From contig NZ_VNHM01000021.1 of assembly GCF_008124625.1 (NCBI RefSeq), positions 1 to 40,840 of the forward strand: a stretch of 40,840 nt of DNA. The letters are read 5' to 3'. Below are positions 33,948 to 40,840 of the stretch, piece after piece; positions within the stretch are counted from its first letter, which is position 1; the number at the start of each line of letters is the position of its first letter. Source of the DNA: Desulfallas thermosapovorans DSM 6562. GTDB lineage: Bacteria; Bacillota; Desulfotomaculia; Desulfotomaculales; Desulfallaceae. The notes under the pieces were generated by a model. The model saw only the letters and a list, made by a program, of their open reading frames with translations, did not search any database and was not told the DNA's origin. The position numbers and the translations under genes were made by a program.

Positions 33948-33966
33948 TTCAGATCTGAGATCTGAA
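33948..33966. promoter_or_regulatory. Perfect palindrome in the leader of the acidic stalk-domain gene
   Basis: TTCAGATCT, G, AGATCTGAA: 9-base arms. It lies about 37 bases before the ATG at 34003 and just upstream of the AGGAGG site. It could be an operator or a short RNA hairpin; no T-run follows directly. Confidence 0.55.
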
Positions 33967-34002
33967 GTAAAAAATCTTTTTATAAAAAATAGGAGGTTGA
34001 GT

Positions 34003-34776
34003 ATGAAAACTAAATTAATAGCAGTATTGACCCTGAGCATTTTCTTGCTTACCTGCAGTTTTGCCATGGCGGCGGTCTCACCGGCCATTTTTATCAATGG
34101 AAACGACCTGGCAGCAGAAAGCTCCGCTATTGTAGAAGATGATACTACCCTGGTACCCTTAAGAGCAGTTTTTGAAGCCCTGGGTCAAGAGGTGGAATGG
34201 AACGCTGAAGACAAATCAATCACCTCCGGTGGTATTTGGTTACAGGTTAACAACCCTGTGGCTACCGTTGACGGAGAAAATGTAAATTTGGCGGCTCCTG
34301 CCAAGATAATCAATAATGTAACATATGTGCCCCTGCAATTCATCGCTGTTAGCCTGAATAAGAATGTCGCTTTTTACAGCGAACAAAACCGCATCGACAT
34401 AACTGACGAGCCCGTTGTAGATGAAGAAGTTGATGAGGAAGTTGATGAAGAGGCTGTAGCGGACGAAGATGTGGCCACCGATGATGACGCGGATGTTGAT
34501 GAAGATGCAGCCGCTGAAGAAGATGTAGATGTGGATGAAAACGTTGACGCTGATGAAGATGCTACCAATGAAGAAGACGTGGATGTTGATAAAAACGCCG
34601 ACGTTGATGAAGATGCTACTGCTGAAGAAAACGTGGATATGGATGAAAACGCCGACGTTGACAACGAAGATGTAGCTACCGATGAAGACGCTGATGATGT
34701 GGACGAAAATGCTGACGCTGACGAAGATGCAGCAGCTGATGAAGACGTGGAAGCTGAAGAGGTCGTAGAAGAATAA
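34003..34776 (+). CDS. Secreted protein with copper-amine-oxidase-like stalk domain and long acidic repeat tail
   Basis: 257 residues from ATG at 34003 (AGGAGG 6 bases upstream), not from the earlier ATT/TTG-type starts of the open frame. Signal peptide MKTKLIAVLTLSIF to AMA. The stalk domain includes DDTTLVPLRAVFEALGQEVE and VTYVPLQFIAVSLNK. From about residue 137 to the end it is a low-complexity Asp/Glu/Val/Ala tail built of repeated units such as VDVDENADVDEDA. The DNA repeats match, so length variation by slippage is likely. The strongly acidic tail could bind cations; that is an inference. Terminated by a strong hairpin. Confidence 0.85.
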   Translation: MKTKLIAVLTLSIFLLTCSFAMAAVSPAIFINGNDLAAESSAIVEDDTTLVPLRAVFEALGQEVEWNAEDKSITSGGIWLQVNNPVATVDGENVNLAAPAKIINNVTYVPLQFIAVSLNKNVAFYSEQNRIDITDEPVVDEEVDEEVDEEAVADEDVATDDDADVDEDAAAEEDVDVDENVDADEDATNEEDVDVDKNADVDEDATAEENVDMDENADVDNEDVATDEDADDVDENADADEDAAADEDVEAEEVVEE

Positions 34777-34798
34777 GTTAACCAGCGTTAAAATATAT

Positions 34799-34830
34799 AA
34801 ACCCCCTGCTCGAAAGCGGCAGGGGGTTTT
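34799..34830 (+). terminator. Terminator after the acidic stalk-domain gene
   Basis: AAACCCCCTGC and GCAGGGGGTTT arms with a 9-base loop and TTTT on the right. It lies 22 bases after the stop codon at 34776. Confidence 0.9.
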
Positions 34831-34933
34831 AAATAGTTTACTGGATCCACCTATTTTTTAACCATGTTGTTGTTGAAGTTTCAGTAAACGGGACTGTGAA
34901 ATATTGTGTGTAAATTCAATAAGTTGATAAGTT

Positions 34934-34948
34934 AGGTGCCTGGCACCT
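34934..34948. repeat. Short palindrome AGGTGCC-T-GGCACCT
   Basis: Perfect 7-base arms about a single T, between the terminator at 34799-34830 and the end of the long SLH gene at 34969. This GGTGCC...GGCACC form resembles small palindromic repeats scattered in Firmicute genomes. Only one copy seen here. Confidence 0.55.
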
Positions 34949-34968
34949 TTTCTTCCTTAACGCGGCTA

Positions 34969-37900
34969 TCAATCAACTCTGATATACATTACCCTTTCAG
35001 TGATTACTGCATCGTTATTATTTAGATCTATCAACTCAAATGCAATTTCATATCTACCTGCTGTATCGGCAAATACATACACATCCATGGTTTTTTCATA
35101 ATCAGCCGCCAATGGGAATCCATTTTCACCACCCCAACCATGCACTGCTATGTCAATCCACTTCTGGTCATCCTCAGAGTAGTACCATAGCTCAAGTTTT
35201 CCCCCACTGCCTGCCGTCTGCTTTATTTCAGGTACTAATATCTTTACGCTATCATAGCCCAGATTTTCTACAGGGTCGGCTTTTAAGTTTACCCCTATAG
35301 GTGTTAAACCGTCTGTGTCTACTCCATATACCCCATCTATTACTGAACCACCTGAACTGCCCGGTAAATCTCTTATTTCAAATTCCAGAGGGCCTATAGG
35401 GTAAAATAAAAATGTGTACTCCGATACAGCCGGTTTTTGTACAGTAATGGTTGCTTTATCGCCAACATCATTGATTTGCTTTTTACTATCTAGATCATAG
35501 GAGACGAATTTAATTGTGTAGTCCCCAGGTTTGTTGATAGTTGCATCAAAACCGGCGGTAACTTTGTGACCGTCTTTGATTAGATCGCCAAGTTTAATAC
35601 CTTTATTATCGCCCCAGCCAAGGACTAAATCATTACCCCCGGCACCTACATTTCCTTTTTCTTCGCCCGTAATAATTTCTATCATGTCGGTGCTAACATC
35701 AGTACTTTGATCCGCTTCGGTTATAATGTGTCCGCTAAGTTCGTCTTTTTCAATATCGTCGCTACTAAGGTCGGGAATTACCCCGTAAAAACGAACATTG
35801 TGATCTTTATCCGCGTCCATTACTGCGCCCCAGATTTCGACATCCATGGTGAACTCTTTGAAAGCAGTTGTTTCCACGTTATATTTTGCATTCATATTCA
35901 ACTTGGTTTCGTTTAAATAAAATGTAACATAATTAGTTGTTCCCGCAGCTTCTGCCCTAAGGTAATAAACTCCTGCTGATGCCAACTCTTTTGGTACAGT
36001 AATCTCAACTGTAGCCACATTGTCCTCAATAGTGCCTGATACAGGCCCTGCAATTATTTCGTTAATTGATTCTCCTGTAAGCGCTACAGTTACTTCAGTA
36101 CCACTAGCTATTCCACTGGTTTTTACCGTTACTGGAATAGTATGTTCCCTGCCTGCCAGATAAGTGTCCTCGGGATATGTTATTTCTGTTATTTGGGGTT
36201 CTTCCACACCCAGTGTAATATCTTCGCTGACCGACCGATAGCCGGATTTAGTAAATGTTAATGTGTAAGTTCCGCTAAAAACACCCTCCGCAGGACTTAT
36301 CAAATACTCGTGGGGAGGAATATCGAGGTCACGCAGTTCCGGATCATTAAATTTAAAGTCTACATCCTGTCCTGAAGCATCTTTTAATGTAAAATCTTCT
36401 TTAGTCAAATCAAGTATTGGCTCATCTTTGTAGGTATCATAAACACATACCCAGAATTCTTCTTCCGAGGGGGCTATAATTTCTAATGCTGTGAATACAT
36501 CGCTATACTGTACTTGTACGCCTTCATGTCTTCCATGGCCCCATGGCACTCGAGAAGTAATTTTCCAGAAACCCGAGTTATTATTCAGATAAAAAGGACC
36601 ATTTGCCGGGTCTAAGTCGGCTGCAATATTGTATATAGCCGCATTAGCCCCTTGAGAAACTGATGTAATCGGCACATAATCACCCTTGTTATCTGTTAAT
36701 ATTAACTCGTTTGCCCCAAGACCATTGACTGATTTATGCAGATTAAGAATAAAGCCCGACTCGCTAACATTAGTGATATAAGCGTCATTAGGCATAACTG
36801 CAATCATTTGAGAGAAAATCTGGGCATAGCCGCCTACATTTTCCCCATCGCCGGTTGCCCGAATCAATAGCTTATAGCCTAAATCAGCTTCGGTAGTGAT
36901 ATAGGTCAGTTCTGTTGCGCCTACAATCGGGGTCATTGCATAGGTTAAAGGATTAACCCGATACCACTGGTAAGTTATATGCTCATCCGTGTATTCAGGC
37001 TCCTCTCCACCATAATTGGCAACTTTAGCCGTAAAGGAAGCTTCCAAACCGCTTCCGACAAAGGGAGACATTACACCGGAAATATCCATACTTTCACTTA
37101 AGCTCCAACCGGTGAATTGGGAGCTGACGGGTGGGATATCAGCGACAACGGCATTGGAAACATAGCCATCTTTTGTTCCTCCTATAACCTTTAGCCTATA
37201 GGAGTAGTTACCCTCGGGATCACTCACGATGAAGTTATCTTGGTCTTCCCGTACGGTCACCAAATCGGCATCGACTCCAGTATCGGAGTCCAGTGTCTGA
37301 TAGTTATCCCAGGTCTCTCCAGAATCTTTGGAATACTGTAGTTTATAGCCGGTTGCTCCAATTTTATCAGGCTGGACAAAATATAGCTCTATCTCATGAT
37401 GATAAATTGGCTTGCCACTAAAGATAATTGAATAGTATTTGTGATTTTTCGCTATATATAACCCGCCAATTTTACCGGCCTCTGCAGTAAAAGGAGTAAA
37501 TTCTGGAAGGCTACCCCCCGCACCAGGAGTAAAAGCTGCTTCCTGCCCGGAAATGGTAACCACTAACTGCCCTTTCACACCCGAACCGTCTTTAGCTGTT
37601 GCTGTTACTGTGACAGTTCCATTTGTTAATGCTGTTAATAAACCTGTTGCACTAATTGTTGCCATGCCGGTGCCATTGGCAACTGACCAGCTAACACTCT
37701 TATTGCTTGCATTGGCAGGGCTTACGGCTGCATTCATTTGCAGTGTGCCACCATCTGTGGTGATGGTAGTGGCATTACCTGCACCTGTCACCGTAATAGC
37801 GTTTACGTTTATTGTGTCTGATCCGCCACCTGACCCGCCGCTTGACCCGCCGCTTGACGTTACGGTGCCAACGGTTTTATCACCTACGGTTGCGGTAACA

Positions 37901-39135
37901 CCCTTTGCTGCCATTGTGTTGGTGGGTGTCTGCATTATGGTTGAACCGGCGACATTAATATGCGCAGTCTCGATGTCACCTTTTCCTGTGACGACAGCCC
38001 TGGCATCAAGGATCAAATCCCTTACCATACCTTCGGCAATCTCAATTTTGGCATCCTTTGCTTGTACATTTACCGTCACAAAGTCTCCGGAAAGGTTTAT
38101 TTTAGCGTCGGCAGGAACAACTTCGGATAATGTCACCGTATTAAATCCATCCCCGGTCACTGTTACCTCAACCAGTGTTGCGCCGGACTTTAAAGTAACT
38201 GCTTTAACAGTGGTTTTTCCCACTGCAACCACCCGTACACCGTCCTTATCCACAGTGATGTTGGGGATGGTGCAATCCTCCAATGTAATACTGTTTGCGC
38301 CACCTCCATTAACGGTGGTTTCTCCTTTAACAGTTACATTCTTCAGGATGACGTCACCATTACCGATGCCTTTGGCCAAAAGAAGATCCCCTGTAATGAT
38401 CACGTTTTGCAAAGTCACGTCGGAGACGCCAATGACAACATCAGATTTGATGGTTTCAGTTCCGGCCGCCGGTCCGTATGTTCCGGCATTGTCATAAGTA
38501 ACCGTGGTCGCTGCCGGTATGGATATGTTTACCGCCCGATCCAGGGTGACTACGGCTTCCGCCCGGGTTATAGGACTAGCCGCTTTGAAGGTACCGTCAG
38601 TATATCCGCCCATTATCCCCGCTGAGACTACAGCATTGACGGCATCCGTCGCCCATGCAGCAATACCCTGGGCATCTTGGAAGGAAACCTGGGTAGCATT
38701 ATCTCCCAACTGCAAAAGCCGTGACATTATTGAGGCAACCTCTTGACGGCTAATGGGGTTGTCCGGCTTAAAAGTACCGTCGCTGTAGCCGCCAACGTAC
38801 CCGGCCCCGGTAGCAACCGCCACTTCTCCGTAGAACCAATGGGACTTGTTAACATCCTTGAAGTTGGCCTCGGCTAAGGGATTCGATTTTCCAGTAGCCC
38901 GGTTCACCAACGCGACAAACTCCGCGCGGGTTATTTGGTTATTTGGTTTAAATGTACCATCCGGGTATCCTCCAGCTAGTCCTTTATCCATCCAATCGGC
39001 GATTTGTTCCGCCGCCCAGTGCTCATGGAAATCCGAAACTTTGGCCAAGGCGGCTTGTGCGCCACCAATCGTGATCGAAAGTAGAAAGATTATAGCTACG
39101 ATTGCAGATAACCTGCAACGCCTTTGAAATCCCAC
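34969..39135 (-). CDS. 1388-residue SLH surface protein with beta-helix-like and Big_2-like regions
   Basis: GTG start at 39135 with GGGGGGAG about 7 bases upstream. Signal peptide to about residue 32 (SITIGGAQAALA). Three SLH repeats (about 33-205), each with a GGY.DGTFKP/A motif. Residues about 210-430 are valine/threonine-rich with regular VTLQNVIITGDLLLAKGIGN-type turns, as in right-handed beta-helix segments of Firmicute surface proteins. A Gly/Ser linker (SSGGSSGGSGGG) leads to a Big_2 Ig-like domain (LQMNAAVSPANASNKSVSWS). The remaining 800 residues are beta-rich domains I cannot name. Probably a main S-layer or adhesion protein. Confidence 0.85.
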   Translation of the reverse strand: MGFQRRCRLSAIVAIIFLLSITIGGAQAALAKVSDFHEHWAAEQIADWMDKGLAGGYPDGTFKPNNQITRAEFVALVNRATGKSNPLAEANFKDVNKSHWFYGEVAVATGAGYVGGYSDGTFKPDNPISRQEVASIMSRLLQLGDNATQVSFQDAQGIAAWATDAVNAVVSAGIMGGYTDGTFKAASPITRAEAVVTLDRAVNISIPAATTVTYDNAGTYGPAAGTETIKSDVVIGVSDVTLQNVIITGDLLLAKGIGNGDVILKNVTVKGETTVNGGGANSITLEDCTIPNITVDKDGVRVVAVGKTTVKAVTLKSGATLVEVTVTGDGFNTVTLSEVVPADAKINLSGDFVTVNVQAKDAKIEIAEGMVRDLILDARAVVTGKGDIETAHINVAGSTIMQTPTNTMAAKGVTATVGDKTVGTVTSSGGSSGGSGGGSDTINVNAITVTGAGNATTITTDGGTLQMNAAVSPANASNKSVSWSVANGTGMATISATGLLTALTNGTVTVTATAKDGSGVKGQLVVTISGQEAAFTPGAGGSLPEFTPFTAEAGKIGGLYIAKNHKYYSIIFSGKPIYHHEIELYFVQPDKIGATGYKLQYSKDSGETWDNYQTLDSDTGVDADLVTVREDQDNFIVSDPEGNYSYRLKVIGGTKDGYVSNAVVADIPPVSSQFTGWSLSESMDISGVMSPFVGSGLEASFTAKVANYGGEEPEYTDEHITYQWYRVNPLTYAMTPIVGATELTYITTEADLGYKLLIRATGDGENVGGYAQIFSQMIAVMPNDAYITNVSESGFILNLHKSVNGLGANELILTDNKGDYVPITSVSQGANAAIYNIAADLDPANGPFYLNNNSGFWKITSRVPWGHGRHEGVQVQYSDVFTALEIIAPSEEEFWVCVYDTYKDEPILDLTKEDFTLKDASGQDVDFKFNDPELRDLDIPPHEYLISPAEGVFSGTYTLTFTKSGYRSVSEDITLGVEEPQITEITYPEDTYLAGREHTIPVTVKTSGIASGTEVTVALTGESINEIIAGPVSGTIEDNVATVEITVPKELASAGVYYLRAEAAGTTNYVTFYLNETKLNMNAKYNVETTAFKEFTMDVEIWGAVMDADKDHNVRFYGVIPDLSSDDIEKDELSGHIITEADQSTDVSTDMIEIITGEEKGNVGAGGNDLVLGWGDNKGIKLGDLIKDGHKVTAGFDATINKPGDYTIKFVSYDLDSKKQINDVGDKATITVQKPAVSEYTFLFYPIGPLEFEIRDLPGSSGGSVIDGVYGVDTDGLTPIGVNLKADPVENLGYDSVKILVPEIKQTAGSGGKLELWYYSEDDQKWIDIAVHGWGGENGFPLAADYEKTMDVYVFADTAGRYEIAFELIDLNNNDAVITERVMYIRVD

Positions 39136-39320
39136 TAAACTCCCCCCTTAATTATGTCGTGTTGTCGTGTTAATGCTCATAAGTTTTTTTGAACAATAAC
39201 TATCCTTTTTCTAATTAGTCAATCAGCATCATCCCCCTCATATGCATCACGCCATATATAATAAAGTTTAAAAAACAATCCGGAGTAAATCGTCGATCAA
39301 AAGTATGAAATTAAGTAAAA

Positions 39321-39350
39321 AGGCTCCTCATACCAAAGTATGAGGAGCCT
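39321..39350 (-). terminator. Perfect hairpin and T-run ahead of the SLH gene
   Basis: AGGCTCCTCATAC, CAAA, GTATGAGGAGCCT: 13-base perfect arms. Leftward, the stem is followed by TTTTT. It lies about 185 bases upstream of the SLH start, so it either ends a leftward transcript from the element remnant or acts as an attenuator in the SLH leader. Confidence 0.8.
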
Positions 39351-39434
39351 ATATTACCAGTATTTATGCGGCTTTGAAAAACTATGAATGGAATTGATTT
39401 TTAAGCAGGTTACTGATGAGCTCAGGCGTCAAAT

Positions 39435-39464
39435 AATCCCCACCTTGATTACAGAGTGGGGATT
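39435..39464. other. Hairpin AATCCCCAC/GTGGGGATT
   Basis: Perfect 9-base arms with a 12-base loop. No T-run on either side. It lies between the hairpin at 39321-39350 and the inverted repeat at 39607-39701. It may be a boundary structure of the mobile element remnant. Confidence 0.6.
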
Positions 39465-39606
39465 AAATATGCTTATTTATATACCAGACAGACAATAGGT
39501 AAAGTGCCTGACCAGGGGAGTATCTCGTCTAAGTTGCCCTGGTGTTTTAGCTAAGCTAAAAAGTCCAAAAGTTGACCTTATTGCCTGACCGAAAATTACC
39601 ATATAT

Positions 39607-39701
39607 AATGACCATAAAACAGGAAAGGAAAAGACGCCCCTTTTTGATGTGCTTACCACGTCAACAGAAGCACAAGAGGCGTCCCCACTAACATGGTCAT
39701 T
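39607..39701. repeat. Imperfect long inverted repeat at the left of the element remnant
   Basis: Three paired blocks in order: AATGACCAT (39607-39615) with ATGGTCATT (39693-39701), GACGCC (39633-39638) with GGCGTC (39678-39683), GTGCTT (39649-39654) with AAGCAC (39668-39673), around a loop of about 13 bases. Spacing of the blocks differs between the arms. It begins right before the DUF6431-like remnant and may be an element end. Confidence 0.6.
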
Positions 39702-39720
39702 GTATCAAAATATAATTTAA

Positions 39721-40215
39721 TTGAAAACCCCGAAAAGGGTGTTTTTTATTAGAAGCGGGGAGCAGAATCCATGTCCATGCTGTGGTGGTTTACTAAAAGT
39801 TATAGGCAGTCGCCGTCGTGGGATCAACATGAGAGATCAAAAGAAAGCTGAAGATATTGCCACCCAGCGGCTACAGTTACTATCTCCGCTACTAGCAGAG
39901 GGTCTGGATGCCGCCCAAGCTAAACAGATCAAAGCAGGTATTTGCCAGCAGACAGGGATATCGGAACGCACCTTGCGTAGATACCTGGCCCAGTACCGGT
40001 TAGAAGGGTTTAGCGGTCTAAAGCCAAAAGGTCAGGGTCGACCCCGAAACGAAGCTGCAATTCCAGTAATGCTGGAAGAGATATTGGGCCGTCTGGAATA
40101 CGCCGCCAAACGGCAGCTTTTCGCTGTAATTACCGGTGATTGCGGTACCGCCAAGACCACCACCATACGCTATTTTAAGGAAACCCTTGATTCAGCTAAA
40201 TTAAAGGCGAGATGA
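39721..40215 (+). pseudogene. Fused remnant of a DUF6431/HTH-transposase/AAA-ATPase mobile element
   Basis: One 164-codon frame from a TTG joins pieces of three proteins. Residues 1-34 (FFIRSGEQNPCPCCGGLLKV) match the start of DUF6431 proteins, with a CxxC pair. Residues 37-115 (ICQQTGISERTLRRYLAQYR, then GFSGLKPKGQGRPR) are the N-terminal HTH of an IS481/TniA-type integrase. Residues 116-164 (YAAKRQLFAVITGD, then CGTAKTTTIRYF) are the start of an ExeA/TniB-type ATPase with a Walker A in which GTGKT reads GTAKT. The DDE core and most of the ATPase are missing. Such genes are normally separate neighbours, so internal deletions have fused them. Confidence 0.7.
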
Positions 40216-40358
40216 TTGAGGCCATATGCAAAGTCGCTGACAAATCCAGAATTTACCCGCCAATCATAAACAGGAGCGCCTGGTTTAGAAAAGTTTACAG
40301 GGAAAAATTGCTTGAAGCAAGAGCAGATATCCTGGCTTTTAATAAATGCCGGCGCTGA
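40212..40358 (+). CDS. Small 48-residue frame, probably part of the same element remnant
   Basis: ATG at 40212 to TGA at 40358, overlapping the end of the fused frame. It reads SAWFRKVYREKLLEARADIL near the end and is basic and helical. I recognise no family. Position suggests a small accessory gene or leftover of the mobile element. Confidence 0.4.
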   Translation: MIEAICKVADKSRIYPPIINRSAWFRKVYREKLLEARADILAFNKCRR

Positions 40359-40393
40359 TGCAGTTACGAGTCCGAAGTGAAATAGGTTTTAAC

Positions 40394-40426
40394 GCCGGTG
40401 GCTATTAAGTTTACCGGCTTTCTTGT
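40394..40426 (+). terminator. Terminator after the element remnant
   Basis: GCCGGT and ACCGGC arms with a 13-base loop, followed by TTTCTTGTT. It lies 35 bases after the small frame. Confidence 0.6.
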
Positions 40427-40607
40427 TGCTAATCTGTCGTCGTATGGACTGACTGACTGACGGACTATTATTGGTCAATAATATCGTCATGCTTTGGACA
40501 TTTAACGCCGTCTATCTCTAGCAGCCTGTCTGAGTATTAACATAATCAAGGAAAATTAGATACTATTAGCAGGGCAATTGGTACAAGTTGTCGAAATATA
40601 CAATATT

Positions 40608-40840
40608 ATGATCAAAGGATATAAGCCATACAACCCAAATCAAATATATTTATTTCCGCCCGCGCCACAGGATTGGTTACCCAAGGAACATCTTGTTTAT
40701 TTTATCAGTGATCTTGTTGACCACTTGGATCTAACGGTTATCCACAAGGTATACGAGAAAGGGATAAAAGGTCAACCACCGTATCATCCTGTTTTAATGA
40801 CTAAGATTCTGTTTTATGCCTATTGCCGCGGCGTATTCTC
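40608..40840 (+). mobile_element. IS1182-like transposase, 5' end only
   Basis: ATG at 40608 runs open to the window edge (77 codons). The start MIKGYKPYNPNQIYLFPPAP followed by DWLPKEHLVYFISDLVDHLD and PPYHPVLMTKILFYAYCRG is the N-terminal (DUF772-type) region of IS1182-family DDE transposases. The catalytic DDE region is outside the window. The terminal inverted repeat was not identified. A GACT tandem run (about 40447-40461) and the palindrome ATTATTG/CAATAAT (40467-40482) lie upstream. Confidence 0.85.

Larger units (their letters stand above)
39136..39606. other. Gap and long leader of the large SLH gene
   Basis: No convincing gene. The part next to the GTG start presumably carries the SLH promoter and leader. 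It includes a tandem 8-base GTCGTGTT repeat at about 39154-39171 and two hairpins listed separately. A 60-residue minus-strand frame at 39477-39659 is open but has no ribosome site or family match. Confidence 0.5.

Noticed and set aside
34374-34664. 96-residue Ser/Thr-rich minus-strand frame
   Set aside because: Complement of the acidic Asp/Glu repeat; arises automatically from GAT/GAA-rich repeats.
37553-38497. 314-residue plus-strand frame inside the large SLH gene
   Set aside because: It is antisense to a clear SLH/beta-helix protein, is low-complexity (Val/Thr/Pro/Ser) and has no family motifs. It is a by-product of the Val/Thr-rich coding on the other strand.
39477-39659. 60-residue minus-strand frame left of the element remnant
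   Set aside because: No ribosome site, no recognised family, and it starts within an inverted repeat. Perhaps part of an element end, not supported as a gene.
1-40840. tRNA or rRNA genes
   Set aside because: No tRNA cloverleaf signature (GTTCRANNC with a matching acceptor stem) or rRNA-like conserved sequence was recognised by eye. A covariance-model scan was not possible.

Overview
The window looks like part of a chromosome from a Gram-positive, probably anaerobic Firmicute of the Desulfotomaculum/Pelotomaculum (Peptococcaceae) type. Three large secreted proteins carry SLH cell-wall anchoring domains, the tyrosine kinase and its membrane adaptor are separate genes as in Firmicutes, and strong Shine-Dalgarno sites and Firmicute-style terminators are common. 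The genus is an inference; there is no rRNA or other marker here.

Almost everything from 1 to 31.9 kb is on the minus strand and centres on a surface polysaccharide. Positions 1-5.9 kb hold an HD phosphohydrolase cut by the window edge, a bacillosamine-type set (pglC-like initiating sugar transferase, pglD-like acetyltransferase, truncated pglE-like aminotransferase), a DUF262/HNH restriction-like protein, a YwgA-like protein, and decayed scraps of a second HD gene and a second DUF262 gene. Positions 5.9-14.7 kb hold the assembly genes: three GT4 glycosyltransferases, a frameshifted TviB/WbpA UDP-GlcNAc dehydrogenase, a TviC/WbpP epimerase, an EpsG-like polymerase and a Wzx-like flippase. Positions 14.9-18.9 kb form a mobile or regulatory block: two paralogous tyrosine recombinases bracket a HicBA toxin-antitoxin pair and a winged-helix regulator, followed by a HEPN/MNT toxin-antitoxin pair. 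Positions 19.1-24.9 kb hold a PglF-like 4,6-dehydratase and the control set (BY-kinase, Wzz-like adaptor, PHP-type tyrosine phosphatase, membrane-anchored unknown).

Positions 25.1-39.1 kb encode the cell surface: two tandem paralogous SLH proteins, a 1388-residue SLH protein with a beta-helix-like segment, two highly acidic proteins with copper-amine-oxidase-like stalk domains, a small secreted protein and a DUF4127 protein. The right end (39.4-40.84 kb) is a graveyard of transposable elements: a fused remnant of a DUF6431/HTH-transposase/AAA-ATPase element and the start of an IS1182-like transposase.

The proposed pathway is PglF, PglE, PglD and PglC making and loading a bacillosamine-type first sugar, TviB and TviC making UDP-GalNAcA, the GT4 enzymes building the repeat unit, Wzx flipping it, the EpsG-like protein polymerising it, and the CpsB/C/D-like set controlling chain length. 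Two steps look damaged in this copy (pglE truncated, tviB frameshifted), so the polymer may be off, altered or complemented from elsewhere.

The most unusual signals are: (i) a dispersed repeat of about 30-62 bp present four times, two copies of which supply the same ATT-AAA-TAG ending to two different genes; (ii) the twin-recombinase module, where the regulator has a (TA)9 tract beside its ribosome-binding site and related palindromes on both sides; (iii) a repeated helical motif at the C-terminus of the 1015-residue SLH protein; (iv) a promoter-terminator pair enclosing a possible small RNA or small gene at 30.06-30.26 kb.
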